The notes beneath the pieces are model-generated. The model was not told where the DNA came from. It saw only the letters and a list, made by a program, of their open reading frames with translations, and ran no database searches. Of a DNA stretch of 64,000 bases, positions 55,802-64,000 are shown one piece after another; positions within the stretch are counted from its first letter, which is position 1; each line of letters starts with the position of its first letter. The stretch lies in contig NZ_JHXX01000004.1 of assembly GCF_000621605.1 (NCBI RefSeq), positions 62,001 to 126,000 of the forward strand, read 5' to 3'. Source of the stretch: Butyrivibrio sp. MC2021. GTDB taxonomy: Bacteria > Bacillota > Clostridia > Lachnospirales > Lachnospiraceae. The position numbers were made by a program, and so were the translations under genes.

Positions 55802-57013
55802 TTAATTCATAAGCATATCGAAATAATTTTTCCACTGAATGTAGGTGGCCTCGGGATTATAAAGATCCTGGACCGCGGTGGCATTTTTGCCAAGCTTGTC
55901 CGCATATTCCCTGTCATCAAGGAGCTTCTTGATAGCGGCCTTCATGGCATCCTTGTCCTTGATGGGAACGAGAAGACCGTTAACTCCGTTGGTTATAAGA
56001 TCTGCGGGACCGCCGCAGGGACAATCGGTGGAGATGCAGGGAAGTCCCAGGGACATGGCCTCAATAAGGGAGTTGGGCATACCCTCCTGACTTGATGCCA
56101 GGACGTAAATGGCAGCCTTCTCTATGTGCTCAGCCACGTGGGATACGTTGCCCTTGAATTCCAGGCTCTCGTCGAGACGAAGCTCAGCGGAAAGCCTCTG
56201 GAGCTTGAGCCTGTCGGGGCCGTCTCCGTAGATGATGAGCTTGTAGTCCTTGTAGCCTTCCTTTTTGAGCTCTGCAAAGGCCTCCATGACCATGGCCTGA
56301 TTCTTGTTCTCATCAAGCCTTCCCACCATCACTATTCTCTTTTCCCGCTCACCCATGAACCTCTTTCTTATAAAAGAGGGATTGATGGCGTTGGGAAGTA
56401 TGATGCATTTCTTTTGAATAAATCTCGGGAACTTGGCTCTGGCCCCCTTGGACTGAACCACGATTCCCGCAGCCTTGCCGAAGGTGGAAAGCATGCCTGC
56501 CTTCAGGGCTGTGGTGTCATATTCCATATCCGGGTCTGCCCTTACTGATACCACCACCTTGTAGCCTTCCTTGGTGGCTGTGGACAGGGCCATAATATTG
56601 TTCTTTCCGATAAAGCTGAGGATAAGGTCCGGATCAAGCTCCTTCCAGATCTCCTCCAGCTTTCTGTGGCGAAGAGACAGGTTCTTGATTCGTCCCTGCT
56701 GCTCGGATTTAAGAAGGGCTGAAAAGACTCTTTTTATGCCGTCCTTCTCACCGCCCTCCGGGTCAACCCAGGCGGGATTTTCCTCGGTATCTGCCACCAG
56801 CACGGCGTTGTCTGCGCCGGCGGGAACTCTCTTCCAGGCAGCGTGCTTGACCTCGTACTCCTCCGCCGCCAGATATGTGGTAACAAGGGTCACCTGATAT
56901 CCGGACTCAAAAAAGAAGTCCGCGAGATTCACCATGACTCTCTCGGCGCCGCCCTTTTGCAGGGAGCCTATATACATTGCAATGTGTTTTTTTCCGGTTT
57001 TTTCGTTCTGCAT
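55802..57013 (-). CDS. GT4 family glycosyltransferase
   Basis: The protein has 403 residues. It starts with IAMYIGSLQKGGAERVMVNLA, the glycine-rich GT-B loop, and has VMVGRLDENKNQAMVMEAF, IYGDGPDRLKLQ and ASSQEGMPNSLIEAMSLGLP, the EX7E motif of GT4. It is cytoplasmic, probably peripheral. The A of its start codon is the last base of the TAA of the SDR gene upstream, so it is embedded within the acyl module. Confidence 0.9.
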   Translation of the reverse strand: MQNEKTGKKHIAMYIGSLQKGGAERVMVNLADFFFESGYQVTLVTTYLAAEEYEVKHAAWKRVPAGADNAVLVADTEENPAWVDPEGGEKDGIKRVFSALLKSEQQGRIKNLSLRHRKLEEIWKELDPDLILSFIGKNNIMALSTATKEGYKVVVSVRADPDMEYDTTALKAGMLSTFGKAAGIVVQSKGARAKFPRFIQKKCIILPNAINPSFIRKRFMGEREKRIVMVGRLDENKNQAMVMEAFAELKKEGYKDYKLIIYGDGPDRLKLQRLSAELRLDESLEFKGNVSHVAEHIEKAAIYVLASSQEGMPNSLIEAMSLGLPCISTDCPCGGPADLITNGVNGLLVPIKDKDAMKAAIKKLLDDREYADKLGKNATAVQDLYNPEATYIQWKNYFDMLMN

Positions 57014-57762
57014 TATATAATCACATTTCCGTTGCTGATGTTGATGTTGACGCCGTTTAAGTAGTTGCTGTCCTCAGATAACAAAAAGCAGATGGAAGGC
57101 ACCACGTCATCCACTGTGGCATTTCTGCTCTCGGGGCTCTCCCCGGCAGCCATCTCGATTATCCTTGGATCTATTTCGCTCAAAAGCCTGGTTTCTATCA
57201 TTGAAGGTGAAACCGAATTGATATTTATAAGCTTGCCCTCATTGTCTGCGGCCAGCTGTCTGATAACACCGTGAAGCATTGATTTTACCATGGTGTATTC
57301 CAGCATGGAGCGTGGGGGCTTTCCCAGTACCACGGAGGATAAGACCGCCACCACCTTGTTGTGGTCCTTTCTCTTGACCATGGCAGGTAAAAAGGCCTTC
57401 AGGATCTGCACAAAGGAATAAACCTGGATCTTGAGATTTCTCTCAAGGTGCTCCTGATCGTAATCCTTAAGCCTTGTATAGTGGAGCTTGTCCGCAGGAA
57501 GATGCACGATGTGGGTGGGAATGAGGTCCTCATCCTTAAGGGTCTTGATAAGACTTCCTACCTCTTCGTCACTGGTAAAATCAGCCTTAATAAGCCTTGC
57601 GGTATTGCCATCTTTTAGCTCAAGCTCCTTTAGAGAAGCGTCGGAGCTGTTGTAGTGAAGGCAGAATACGCTGTTTTCATATTGGTCATTGAGCTTTTTA
57701 ACCAGAGCAAGCCCCAGATCGGAGGATGCCCCCAGTATTAAAAATGTCTTGTTTGAATTCAT
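57013..57762 (-). CDS. Short-chain dehydrogenase/reductase (ketoacyl reductase-like)
   Basis: The protein has 249 residues. LILGASSDLGLALVKKL is the NAD(P)-binding loop; VVAVLSSVVLG supplies the catalytic Ser and EYTMVKSMLHGV the YxxxK pair. ININSVSPSMIET and a C-terminal LNGVNINISNGN are typical of classical SDRs close to 3-oxoacyl-ACP reductases. It overlaps the MaoC-like gene by 4 nt (ATGA), which ties it to the ACP and hydratase. The likely substrate is a carrier-bound keto- or hydroxyacyl group; a sugar substrate cannot be excluded. Confidence 0.83.
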   Translation of the reverse strand: MNSNKTFLILGASSDLGLALVKKLNDQYENSVFCLHYNSSDASLKELELKDGNTARLIKADFTSDEEVGSLIKTLKDEDLIPTHIVHLPADKLHYTRLKDYDQEHLERNLKIQVYSFVQILKAFLPAMVKRKDHNKVVAVLSSVVLGKPPRSMLEYTMVKSMLHGVIRQLAADNEGKLININSVSPSMIETRLLSEIDPRIIEMAAGESPESRNATVDDVVPSICFLLSEDSNYLNGVNINISNGNVII

Positions 57763-58196
57763 TCAAGAAACCCCGCTAAAATCTTGGCCTTTCCAACCTT
57801 GGTGCCATCCTGATTGACTATTTTTGCAGACACCTCGATAACCCTGGTGCTCTCATATTTTACTTTGACAAAGCCGGAAACCGTGAGCTCATCCCCCACA
57901 AAAACCGGCGCATGAAAAGAAGACTCCACGCTGTGAAGTATACAGTTTCTGCCGGGGAGATAAACTCCCGCAAGCCTTGAGTAAAAGGAGGCTGTGAGCA
58001 TGCCGTATACCACTCTGTCCCTGAAGCCCTTGTCTGTCGCAAAAGTGCTGTCCCTGTGAAGGGGATTGTCATCTCCGGATATTTCCAGAAATTTATCCAT
58101 CATCTCGTCTGTTACCGCAGCCTTAAACTCAGCCCTGGTATAGTTTTCCGGATCATCCTTTTTGGAGACGATATCGTCAAATGTGAAAGTATTCAT
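57759..58196 (-). CDS. MaoC-like (R)-specific enoyl hydratase / dehydratase
   Basis: The protein has 145 residues, the usual size of a single hot-dog-fold MaoC protein. SGDDNPLHRDSTFATDKGF carries the conserved Asp and His of the hydratase motif, followed by VVYGMLTASFYSRLAG and a VESSFHAPVFVGDELT strand typical of the family. It would add or remove water at the beta carbon of an acyl thioester. It starts 9 nt after the ACP stop with GGCGGGG upstream, and is followed by the SDR; these three genes look like one functional unit. Confidence 0.85.
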   Translation of the reverse strand: MNTFTFDDIVSKKDDPENYTRAEFKAAVTDEMMDKFLEISGDDNPLHRDSTFATDKGFRDRVVYGMLTASFYSRLAGVYLPGRNCILHSVESSFHAPVFVGDELTVSGFVKVKYESTRVIEVSAKIVNQDGTKVGKAKILAGFLE

Positions 58197-58205
58197 ATCC
58201 CCGCC

Positions 58206-58448
58206 TTATTCAAGATTGCTGAGGATGATGTCCACCATCTCGCCAACGTTCTTCATCTCAACGATCTGGCCCATGGAGAACTTTATGTCAAACTCTTCCT
58301 CAATGGCGTTCACCAGATTGATATGCTCCAGTGAATCCCAGTCGTCGATATCAGCTGCTGTGGTCTCCTCATCAACTGTGATATCCTCATCATCAAAAAC
58401 ATCTCTGAATACTTCGTTTACTCTCTCGAAAACTTCTTCTCTTGTCAT
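58206..58448 (-). CDS. Acyl carrier protein
   Basis: The protein has 80 residues, strongly acidic. DDWDSLEHINLVNAIEEEF contains the phosphopantetheine attachment site, Ser39. It lies 9 nt after the AsnB gene at 58458 and 9 nt before the MaoC-like gene. No ketosynthase or other fatty-acid genes are nearby, so this ACP is dedicated to a special pathway, probably as acceptor for the FkbH-like protein. Confidence 0.92.
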   Translation of the reverse strand: MTREEVFERVNEVFRDVFDDEDITVDEETTAADIDDWDSLEHINLVNAIEEEFDIKFSMGQIVEMKNVGEMVDIILSNLE

Positions 58449-58457
58449 AATTACTCC

Positions 58458-60398
58458 TTAATGATAAAAGTTGTACCACTGCTGGAAAATGAAGAAGGAC
58501 CAGGCAATCTTGCTGTAGTTGGCTCCCGTTGCGGGGCCTCCGTCTCCCTTAACCACGTAGTTATTTATAAATTTGGAAACATACTCGGCATCAAAGATAC
58601 CCTGTTTTTTCAAAAATGCGGTGCTGCTGAAATCAAGAAGCTGCTCCTTCAAGGGGCCTCTGAGCCACTGATCCATGGGAACTCCAAAACCGGTCTTTGG
58701 TCTGTCCAGGAGCTCTCTGGGGATATAGTCATAGGTGATATCCTTGAGGATATGCTTTTTGTCACCCTTGAAATACTTGTACTTGTGAGGGATTCTGAAG
58801 GAATACTCCATTACCTCTGTATCCATGATAGGGCATCTGTTCTCCAGGGAATACTTCATGGAGGCTCTGTCCATCTTCACCAGGATGTCCTCGGGAAGAT
58901 AGGTGTCCATATCAAGAAGCATGCGCCTGATCTGGAAATTGCTCACACCGTAGCTGCTCTCAATGGGATAAAGAGTAGGTGCGATGCTGCTGCCATTATT
59001 TAAGTCCATTCCAAAGAACTCCTCGGCAGTCATGGAGACATCCAAGGTCTCATCTCCCGTAATAAAGGCATGGGAGGATCTGACATACCCCTCCGATACC
59101 AGCTGGGTCTTGGTCTCCGGGTCTCTGTTCTTGGCCACAACCTTTACTCTGAAGGGCATCTTATCAAGGAGCTTTCCTCCCCCCACAGGGATCTGGCCAA
59201 GGCCGTAGGCTATGGCTCCCGGGATCTCCAGCTTCTGGGCAAGGCCCACGTTGTCATATACGTTGTAACCGCAGAAGAACTCATCTCCGCCGTCTCCCGA
59301 CAGGGCTACGGTCACATCCTTTTTTGCCAGCTTGCTGACCAGCATGGAAGGAATCTGTGAGTTGTCCGCGAAGGGTTCGTCATAGTACTGAGGAATGCTT
59401 GAAACCAGTTCAAACATCTCCTTCTCTGAAATATAAAGCTCTGTATGGTCGGTGCCAAGGTGCTGTGCCACCTCCTTGGCGTACTGGGCCTCGTTGTACT
59501 GAGGAACGTCAAAGCCGATGCAGAAGGTCTTAACAGGCTGCTCAGAGTGCTCCTGGGCAATGGCTGTAACCAGTGAGGAATCGTAGCCTCCGGAGAGGAA
59601 GGTTCCCAGGGGAACGTCCGCGATCATTCTGTCTGCCACAGACTTCTTAAGTCTCTCCTTAAGGCCCTCTTTGGCCTCCTCATAGCTCTTTACAGGGTCT
59701 GCACTCTTTTCACTGTAGACCTTTTTGATGTCCCAGTATTTCCATTTCTTAATCTGACCGTTATTAAACTTAAGGATGCCGCCGGCCTCCAGCTTGTACA
59801 CATCCCTGAAGATGGTGTCGGGAGCTGCGATATACTGCTGATACAAAAATCTGGGGATCAGCTGTCTTCTGATCTCTCCCTTAAAGCCCGGGCACTTCAT
59901 AATGGGCTTAAGCTCTGAGGCAAAGACGATATTCTCGCCGTCTATCCAGTAAAAAAGCGGCTTCTTGCCGATACGGTCTCTTATAAGATAAACATCCTGA
60001 GTATCCCTGTCGTAGATGGCAATGGCGAACATTCCGTGAATGTGGTCCACCATATCAATGCCCCATTTAAGGTAAGCCGCCAGGATAACCTCTGTATCGC
60101 AGGTGGACTTGTAGGGATAATCCGAAAGCTCCTTTTTGAGCTCCAGGAAGTTATAAACTTCTCCGTTAAAAGTAATACTCAGCCTTCCGTCAGCGGAATG
60201 CATGGGCTGATGTCCCAGGGGAGATAAGTCCTGAATGGAAAGACGTCTCTGGGCAAAGCCGATGGCATAGCCCTCCTTTCCCTCGTAGATCTCCACGCCG
60301 GCATCATTGGGGCCACGGTGATACATGGTATCATTCATGACCTTCAGTTCTTCTTCTGTTATTCTCTTTTTAGATATAAATCCGCAAATTCCGCACAT
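58458..60398 (-). CDS. Asparagine synthetase-like amidotransferase (AsnB type), second copy
   Basis: The protein has 646 residues. MCGICGFI exposes Cys2 of the glutaminase domain, followed by MYHRGPNDAG, AQRRLSIQDLSPLGHQPM and FNGEVYN. The synthetase domain has the canonical FLSGGYDSSL loop and ALSGDGGDEFFCGYNVYD. It is complete and divergent from the copy at 52032-53912, so the two probably have different acceptors. The ribosome-binding site (GGAG about 12 nt upstream) is distant. Its position directly before the ACP suggests it amidates an acyl or sugar acid of this pathway. Confidence 0.88.
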   Translation of the reverse strand: MCGICGFISKKRITEEELKVMNDTMYHRGPNDAGVEIYEGKEGYAIGFAQRRLSIQDLSPLGHQPMHSADGRLSITFNGEVYNFLELKKELSDYPYKSTCDTEVILAAYLKWGIDMVDHIHGMFAIAIYDRDTQDVYLIRDRIGKKPLFYWIDGENIVFASELKPIMKCPGFKGEIRRQLIPRFLYQQYIAAPDTIFRDVYKLEAGGILKFNNGQIKKWKYWDIKKVYSEKSADPVKSYEEAKEGLKERLKKSVADRMIADVPLGTFLSGGYDSSLVTAIAQEHSEQPVKTFCIGFDVPQYNEAQYAKEVAQHLGTDHTELYISEKEMFELVSSIPQYYDEPFADNSQIPSMLVSKLAKKDVTVALSGDGGDEFFCGYNVYDNVGLAQKLEIPGAIAYGLGQIPVGGGKLLDKMPFRVKVVAKNRDPETKTQLVSEGYVRSSHAFITGDETLDVSMTAEEFFGMDLNNGSSIAPTLYPIESSYGVSNFQIRRMLLDMDTYLPEDILVKMDRASMKYSLENRCPIMDTEVMEYSFRIPHKYKYFKGDKKHILKDITYDYIPRELLDRPKTGFGVPMDQWLRGPLKEQLLDFSSTAFLKKQGIFDAEYVSKFINNYVVKGDGGPATGANYSKIAWSFFIFQQWYNFYH

Positions 60399-60420
60399 TT
60401 AAGGCACGTTCTCCAGTTGT

Positions 60421-61179
60421 TTATTCAAGAGGAAGCTTATCGAAGTTGTCACGAAGAGGGCCGAAATCCTTGCACTCGTTGTCTATTGAATCAAGAAGCT
60501 CCACATACTTCTCATTGATAAGGGTCTTATAGTTCTCCATATTGTCATAGCCCTTCTTGGTCCAGGCGAAGGGATGGGTCAGGATCTGAATCTTCTTGTG
60601 GGACTTGATGGTCTCCTCATCGGGATAGCCGTAGCGCCAGATGTGGTTTGCATCGGACATGTACTTGATCTCCAGCTGTGACTCCGGTGTAGCCTTGGGA
60701 TCAAAGGAGAAAAACTCGTCCTGATAAGCGTTCAGTATTCCGGGAAGCTTGATATTCTCTGCAAGAACGTCCGGTGAGGGTCTGTGAATAGAAAAAGAAT
60801 TGATCTGGAATCCCAGCATATTGCTGAGCATATCCATCTCCTGCTTGATCCTCTCTCTTACAAGCTTCATATCGGTCATGCCGTTAAGGGCAAAGTGAAG
60901 ACCGATGTGCTGGCCTCTCTCATGCATGTCGGTCAAGATATCCCTGTTTTTCCTGGAAAGGATGTTGTAGGAATTGTTGGTCCACTGGAAAAAGAAGGTG
61001 GATCTGAAGTCCATGCTCTCCTCAACCTTGGAAAGGGCATAGGCTCTCTCTACGGAATACTCAACGTCATGACGCATGATGATAAAAGAATCCCTGGTAA
61101 GAGCCTCCTCATAGGTGGCATAAAGGCCGGTATCCTTGATGGCTCTAAGTATTTCTCTGTAATCGTTATATGAAAACAT
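60421..61179 (-). CDS. Polysaccharide deacetylase-like (NodB/WbmS-type) protein
   Basis: The protein has 252 residues with AAGGAG upstream of the start. FIIMRHDVEYSVERA has the His-Asp of NodB motif 1, RGQHIGLHFALNGM corresponds to motif 2, and LTHPFAWTKKGYDN to the later His motif. The layout resembles the WbmS-like branch of carbohydrate esterase family 4 relatives in O-antigen loci. It could remove an acetyl from an amino sugar in the cytoplasm, possibly preparing it for formylation by the product at 62303-63238. That coupling is inference. Confidence 0.72.
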   Translation of the reverse strand: MFSYNDYREILRAIKDTGLYATYEEALTRDSFIIMRHDVEYSVERAYALSKVEESMDFRSTFFFQWTNNSYNILSRKNRDILTDMHERGQHIGLHFALNGMTDMKLVRERIKQEMDMLSNMLGFQINSFSIHRPSPDVLAENIKLPGILNAYQDEFFSFDPKATPESQLEIKYMSDANHIWRYGYPDEETIKSHKKIQILTHPFAWTKKGYDNMENYKTLINEKYVELLDSIDNECKDFGPLRDNFDKLPLE

Positions 61180-61189
61180 GTGTTACTCC

Positions 61190-62302
61190 TTATTTCTTAC
61201 CCTTAGCTGCGATGACCTTCTCCAGGTAATCTCTCCACTGAACAAATACAGCATCGCCGTTGGTTATCTCTTCTATTCTGGCAGCCTCTTTACCAAGTCT
61301 TGCAGCCAGCTCCTTGTCCTCTATAAGTCTGCAAAGGCCTGCTGCCAGTGCATCCTCGTCCTTGATGGGAACCAGAAGTCCGTTCTTTTCATTCTCCATA
61401 ACGGTCCTGGGTCCGCCGCAGGGACAATCCGTGGCCACACAGGGCATTCCCATGGCCATGGCCTCCAGAAGGGAATTGGGAAGTCCCTCCCAGTCTGAAG
61501 AAAAGGCATATACCTCTCCCTTGGGAATCTCCTTCTCCAGTTCGTCGCTGCCTCCCATCAGAAGGATGTAATCCTCTGCGTGGTTGTCGGCAATTATCTT
61601 ATCCAGGATCTCCTTGGTTCCGTCAAAGGAATCCGGGCCGTAGATCTTGAGCTTGTAATCCGGGTGCTTCTCATGAACCTTGATAAAGGCTCTGCAGAGC
61701 ATGGGCTGATTCTTGAAGTCCACAAGCCTTGCGTGATGCACCACAGTCTTTTCCTTGACCTCGGGGTGTGTGACTCCGAAGTACTTGGGGTTAACCGGGT
61801 TAAGTATTATGGTGGAGTTATCCTGCAGATAGGGCTTGAAAAACTCCTTCTGGCCGGTGGTCTGGAATACGCAGCCCGCAGCCTTGGGGAACAGCCACTT
61901 GATCTGTACCTTGTCGGAAAAAGCATCGTAATGTCCCACCGGGTCTGTTCTGATGGATATTACCACCGGAACATCGCTGTTACCTGCTGCCATCAGAGCT
62001 CTGTAATTGGCTCTCTGGGCAAAGGCTATAAGAACATCCGGGTGATAGGTCTTTACGAACTCCTTGAGATACTTAACTCTCAGGAAAAACTTGGTTATTC
62101 TGTTTTTCTTTTCATCTTCTGCCCTGAGTCCCACGTGAACTCTTGTAACCTCAGGCAGGAGCTTGAATTCGTTCTCATCCTCCCATTCGGTGGCCACATA
62201 AACCTTGTAGCCCTCCTTGGAAAACTGATTGGCGAGGTTGGAAACTACTCTCTCGGCGCCGCCCTGAACCAGGCAGTTTAAGTGAAATGCTATTGTCTTC
62301 AT
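61190..62302 (-). CDS. GT4 family glycosyltransferase
   Basis: The protein has 370 residues. IAFHLNCLVQGGAERVVSNLA at the start and AFSSDWEGLPNSLLEAMAMG (EX7E) are GT4 signatures; KLKIYGPDSFDGTKE matches the donor-binding fold. The start codon follows the stop of the formyltransferase-like gene with no gap. It resembles the GT4 at 55802 in length and in the CVATDCPCGGPRTV stretch, so the two are probably paralogues. Confidence 0.9.
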   Translation of the reverse strand: MKTIAFHLNCLVQGGAERVVSNLANQFSKEGYKVYVATEWEDENEFKLLPEVTRVHVGLRAEDEKKNRITKFFLRVKYLKEFVKTYHPDVLIAFAQRANYRALMAAGNSDVPVVISIRTDPVGHYDAFSDKVQIKWLFPKAAGCVFQTTGQKEFFKPYLQDNSTIILNPVNPKYFGVTHPEVKEKTVVHHARLVDFKNQPMLCRAFIKVHEKHPDYKLKIYGPDSFDGTKEILDKIIADNHAEDYILLMGGSDELEKEIPKGEVYAFSSDWEGLPNSLLEAMAMGMPCVATDCPCGGPRTVMENEKNGLLVPIKDEDALAAGLCRLIEDKELAARLGKEAARIEEITNGDAVFVQWRDYLEKVIAAKGKK

Positions 62303-63238
62303 TTAGATAAGGATGTCTCCTGTTTTTACTTCTCTGGTGCTCTCAAACTTGTCGATAAGAAGGGAACCGTCCACGGTCCTTACCACAAGCTTGCCGTCAA
62401 ATATATCAACCACTTCTCCCGGTGCAAAAGCGGAGAAATTGATCATCTCGTCAAAGGGGTGGGCCTGCCAGATGGTGACTTTGTTGTCCTCACTTTCCTC
62501 GTTTACATAGCAAAAAGCCCCGGGGAACGGAGCAGCCACGCCTCTTATAAGGTTGTAGATGTTTCTGGTCCTCTCCTTGAAGTCAACCTTTCCATCTGCA
62601 GCCGTACGTTTATTGTACCATGAATCGTAATCTTTTGAATCGGTACGGATGGTTATCTTACCGGTTTCCATATAGGTGGTAAGAAGCTTTTTTATCAGAT
62701 TCTTGGAACAGATCATGTTCTTGTACTGAGCTGTTCTGATGTCGTCGTGCTCGTTGATCTGGAACATCTCTGTGGCAAAAACATTGGGACTGTCCGCATG
62801 TTCGTCGTATTTGAAGAGATTCAGGTTAAATCTGGTATCTCCCAGGATCATGGACCAGTTAAGGGGTGAGCGTCCTCTTCCGAAGGGAAGGTATCCGCAG
62901 TTGCCGTGGAAGCCGAAGATTCCCTGGGAAAAGGCATCCAGAACCTCCTTGGGGATAAGCCTCTGCCAGCCCATTACAAGGCCCAGGTCAAAGGTGTTCT
63001 CTGAAATGAACTTCTTTGTCTTCTCATCATTGAGGAAATAGCTGTCCGCCTCATGGACAGGGATCCCATATTTCTCAGTAAGGAAGGAAAGTCCCTTAAA
63101 GCCTGAAACCTGGTTGTGCTCAAGGACCTTGGGGGCAATGGTGATAACAAGATCAACCTTGCAGATCTCCTTCTCGATAAAATCAATAATATTTTCTGAG
63201 GTGTCTTTAACACCGAATACAACTACCTTATAGTGCAT
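62303..63238 (-). CDS. Formyltransferase-like protein (sugar N-formyltransferase candidate)
   Basis: The protein has 311 residues. The N-terminal part matches the formyl_trans_N fold: DLGLVMGWQRLIPKEVLDAF, FGFHGNCGYLPFGRGRSPLNW, then DSPNVFATEMFQI. The C-terminal part (RNIYNLIRGVAAPFPGAFCYV) matches the Fmt C-terminal domain. In characterised enzymes the loop reads NxHxSLLPxxRG; here the Asn is Gly (GFHGN) while the His and later Asp are present, so it may belong to a divergent branch. Sugar N-formylation from 10-formyl-tetrahydrofolate is the likely role in this setting; tRNA formylation is unlikely given the context. Confidence 0.78.
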   Translation of the reverse strand: MHYKVVVFGVKDTSENIIDFIEKEICKVDLVITIAPKVLEHNQVSGFKGLSFLTEKYGIPVHEADSYFLNDEKTKKFISENTFDLGLVMGWQRLIPKEVLDAFSQGIFGFHGNCGYLPFGRGRSPLNWSMILGDTRFNLNLFKYDEHADSPNVFATEMFQINEHDDIRTAQYKNMICSKNLIKKLLTTYMETGKITIRTDSKDYDSWYNKRTAADGKVDFKERTRNIYNLIRGVAAPFPGAFCYVNEESEDNKVTIWQAHPFDEMINFSAFAPGEVVDIFDGKLVVRTVDGSLLIDKFESTREVKTGDILI

Positions 63239-64000
63239 TACTCATACCTCTTTAATATCTCATGGATACTGTCTTTATATTTGTCAGGGGCATAAAAAAG
63301 CGCTCTGGATGCGGCCTTTTCGGAATACTTAGCCGCCAGCTCCTTATCCCTGATAAGCCTTAATATCTGCTGTGCCAGGATCTCCTCCTCCGGTGTCACA
63401 TGGGTTATGTCCATATCGACCTGCTCTCCCATGTCGGGAACAAGGATTCCGTACTCCCCGAGAACCGGCTCTGTTACGCTGCTGCCGTTGGGCTTTCTGG
63501 TTATAAGCTCCTGATACTGTTCATCAGATAAAAGAATCTCTCTGGGTCCTGTCTTGCAGTCCGCAGAAATAACAGGCTTGTTGAGGGCCAGGGCCTCCAA
63601 AACCGCATTGGGAAAGCCCTCGTGGTTGGAGCTGCAGACATAGATGTCAGATCCTGAAACGTAGGCGAAGGGGTTCTTACGAAGTCCAGGGAATGCGGCC
63701 TTATCGGCAATTCCCATTTCCTCTGCCATCTTCTTGTAGGCTGACCAGTCACCGGAGCCAAAGATCTGAAGTCTTGCCTTTGGGTACTCCTTCTGAACAA
63801 GGTTAAAAGCCTTCACCAGATGCCAGTTGCCCTTGATGTAATCATTTCTTCCCATGTTGGAAATAATGATGATATCGCTGTCCTTTTCCTTCTCAGCGGC
63901 AAAGGGTGCGTCCTCCACGGGCTGAGCGCCCTTGGTCCGGATCTCATTTACATCAAGAGGATTGTATATATATGTGCTCTTGTCATAGTTATAGTCGGAT
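63238..64000 (-). CDS. GT4 family glycosyltransferase, C-terminal part (runs off right edge)
   Basis: The frame is open from the window edge to TAA at 63240-63238, so the N-terminal domain lies outside. An internal GTG at 63918 is not the start: the upstream codons encode YIYNPLDVNEIRTKG, a typical GT4 interdomain segment. ISNMGRNDYIKGNWHLVKAF, LQIFGSGDWSAYKK and SSNHEGFPNAVLEALALN (EX7E) follow. The last base of the stop codon overlaps the start of the formyltransferase-like gene. Confidence 0.9.
   Translation of the reverse strand, partial: SDYNYDKSTYIYNPLDVNEIRTKGAQPVEDAPFAAEKEKDSDIIIISNMGRNDYIKGNWHLVKAFNLVQKEYPKARLQIFGSGDWSAYKKMAEEMGIADKAAFPGLRKNPFAYVSGSDIYVCSSNHEGFPNAVLEALALNKPVISADCKTGPREILLSDEQYQELITRKPNGSSVTEPVLGEYGILVPDMGEQVDMDITHVTPEEEILAQQILRLIRDKELAAKYSEKAASRALFYAPDKYKDSIHEILKRYE

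Noticed and set aside
63238..63918. Complete 226-residue protein starting at GTG 63918
   Set aside because: Codons upstream of the GTG stay open to the window edge and encode a typical GT4 segment, so this is the tail of a longer gene.
1..64000. tRNA, rRNA or prophage genes
   Set aside because: I saw no tRNA-like cloverleaf with conserved T-loop sequence, no rRNA sequence and no phage structural genes on inspection.

Overview
The window looks like a chromosomal segment of a plant- or starch-degrading Lachnospiraceae bacterium, close in character to Butyrivibrio or Pseudobutyrivibrio. The grounds are large secreted multidomain proteins built from papain-like (C1A) peptidase, lectin-like, BIG2 and InlB-type modules, a GH13 amylase with CBM26-like modules and cell-wall-binding repeats, a GH5 endoglucanase, and a very long exopolysaccharide locus. 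This is inference from protein families; no rRNA or other phylogenetic marker is present. Apart from one regulator and one gene remnant, every gene lies on the minus strand.

Region 1 (1-34.0 kb) is a secretome island. It encodes four paralogous secreted C1A peptidases (527-4837, 17787-20819, 21047-23974, 24102-28106), a repeat-rich surface protein (5528-8974), an extracellular alpha-amylase (9173-12574), a protein made almost only of cell-wall-binding repeats (14484-17663), and a GH5 glucanase followed by a transglutaminase-like surface protein (33983 down to 28264). Most of these are separate transcription units with a TATAAT-type promoter and/or a hairpin terminator. All but the GH5 enzyme carry a Glu/Asp-rich stretch directly after the signal peptide. 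The amylase faces an XRE-type regulator, and its promoter has two AACGTT-centred operator-like palindromes.

Region 2 (13351-14483) is 1.1 kb without a convincing gene but dense in inverted repeats: a 344-nt nested palindrome whose mismatches keep pairing (as G-U) almost only if the minus strand is transcribed, three hairpins sharing one stem, and a nested double palindrome. It could hold structured RNAs or the remains of a mobile element.

Region 3 (34.3-64 kb, running off the right edge) is a tightly packed, partly overlapping polysaccharide operon read right to left. It encodes glycosyltransferases (three GT11-like, two GT2, three GT4, one GT17, one DUF5672), a pyruvyl transferase, an N-formyltransferase-like protein, a NodB-like protein, a Wzx flippase, a Wzy-like polymerase, an ABC exporter, an MBOAT/SGNH O-acylation pair and a GH105 hydrolase. 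Inside it is a small acyl-carrier module: AsnB, ACP, MaoC-type hydratase, SDR reductase, FkbH-type HAD protein and a second AsnB, next to the MBOAT. The most interesting hypothesis here is that this module makes an unusual, carrier-bound short acyl group for decorating the polysaccharide.
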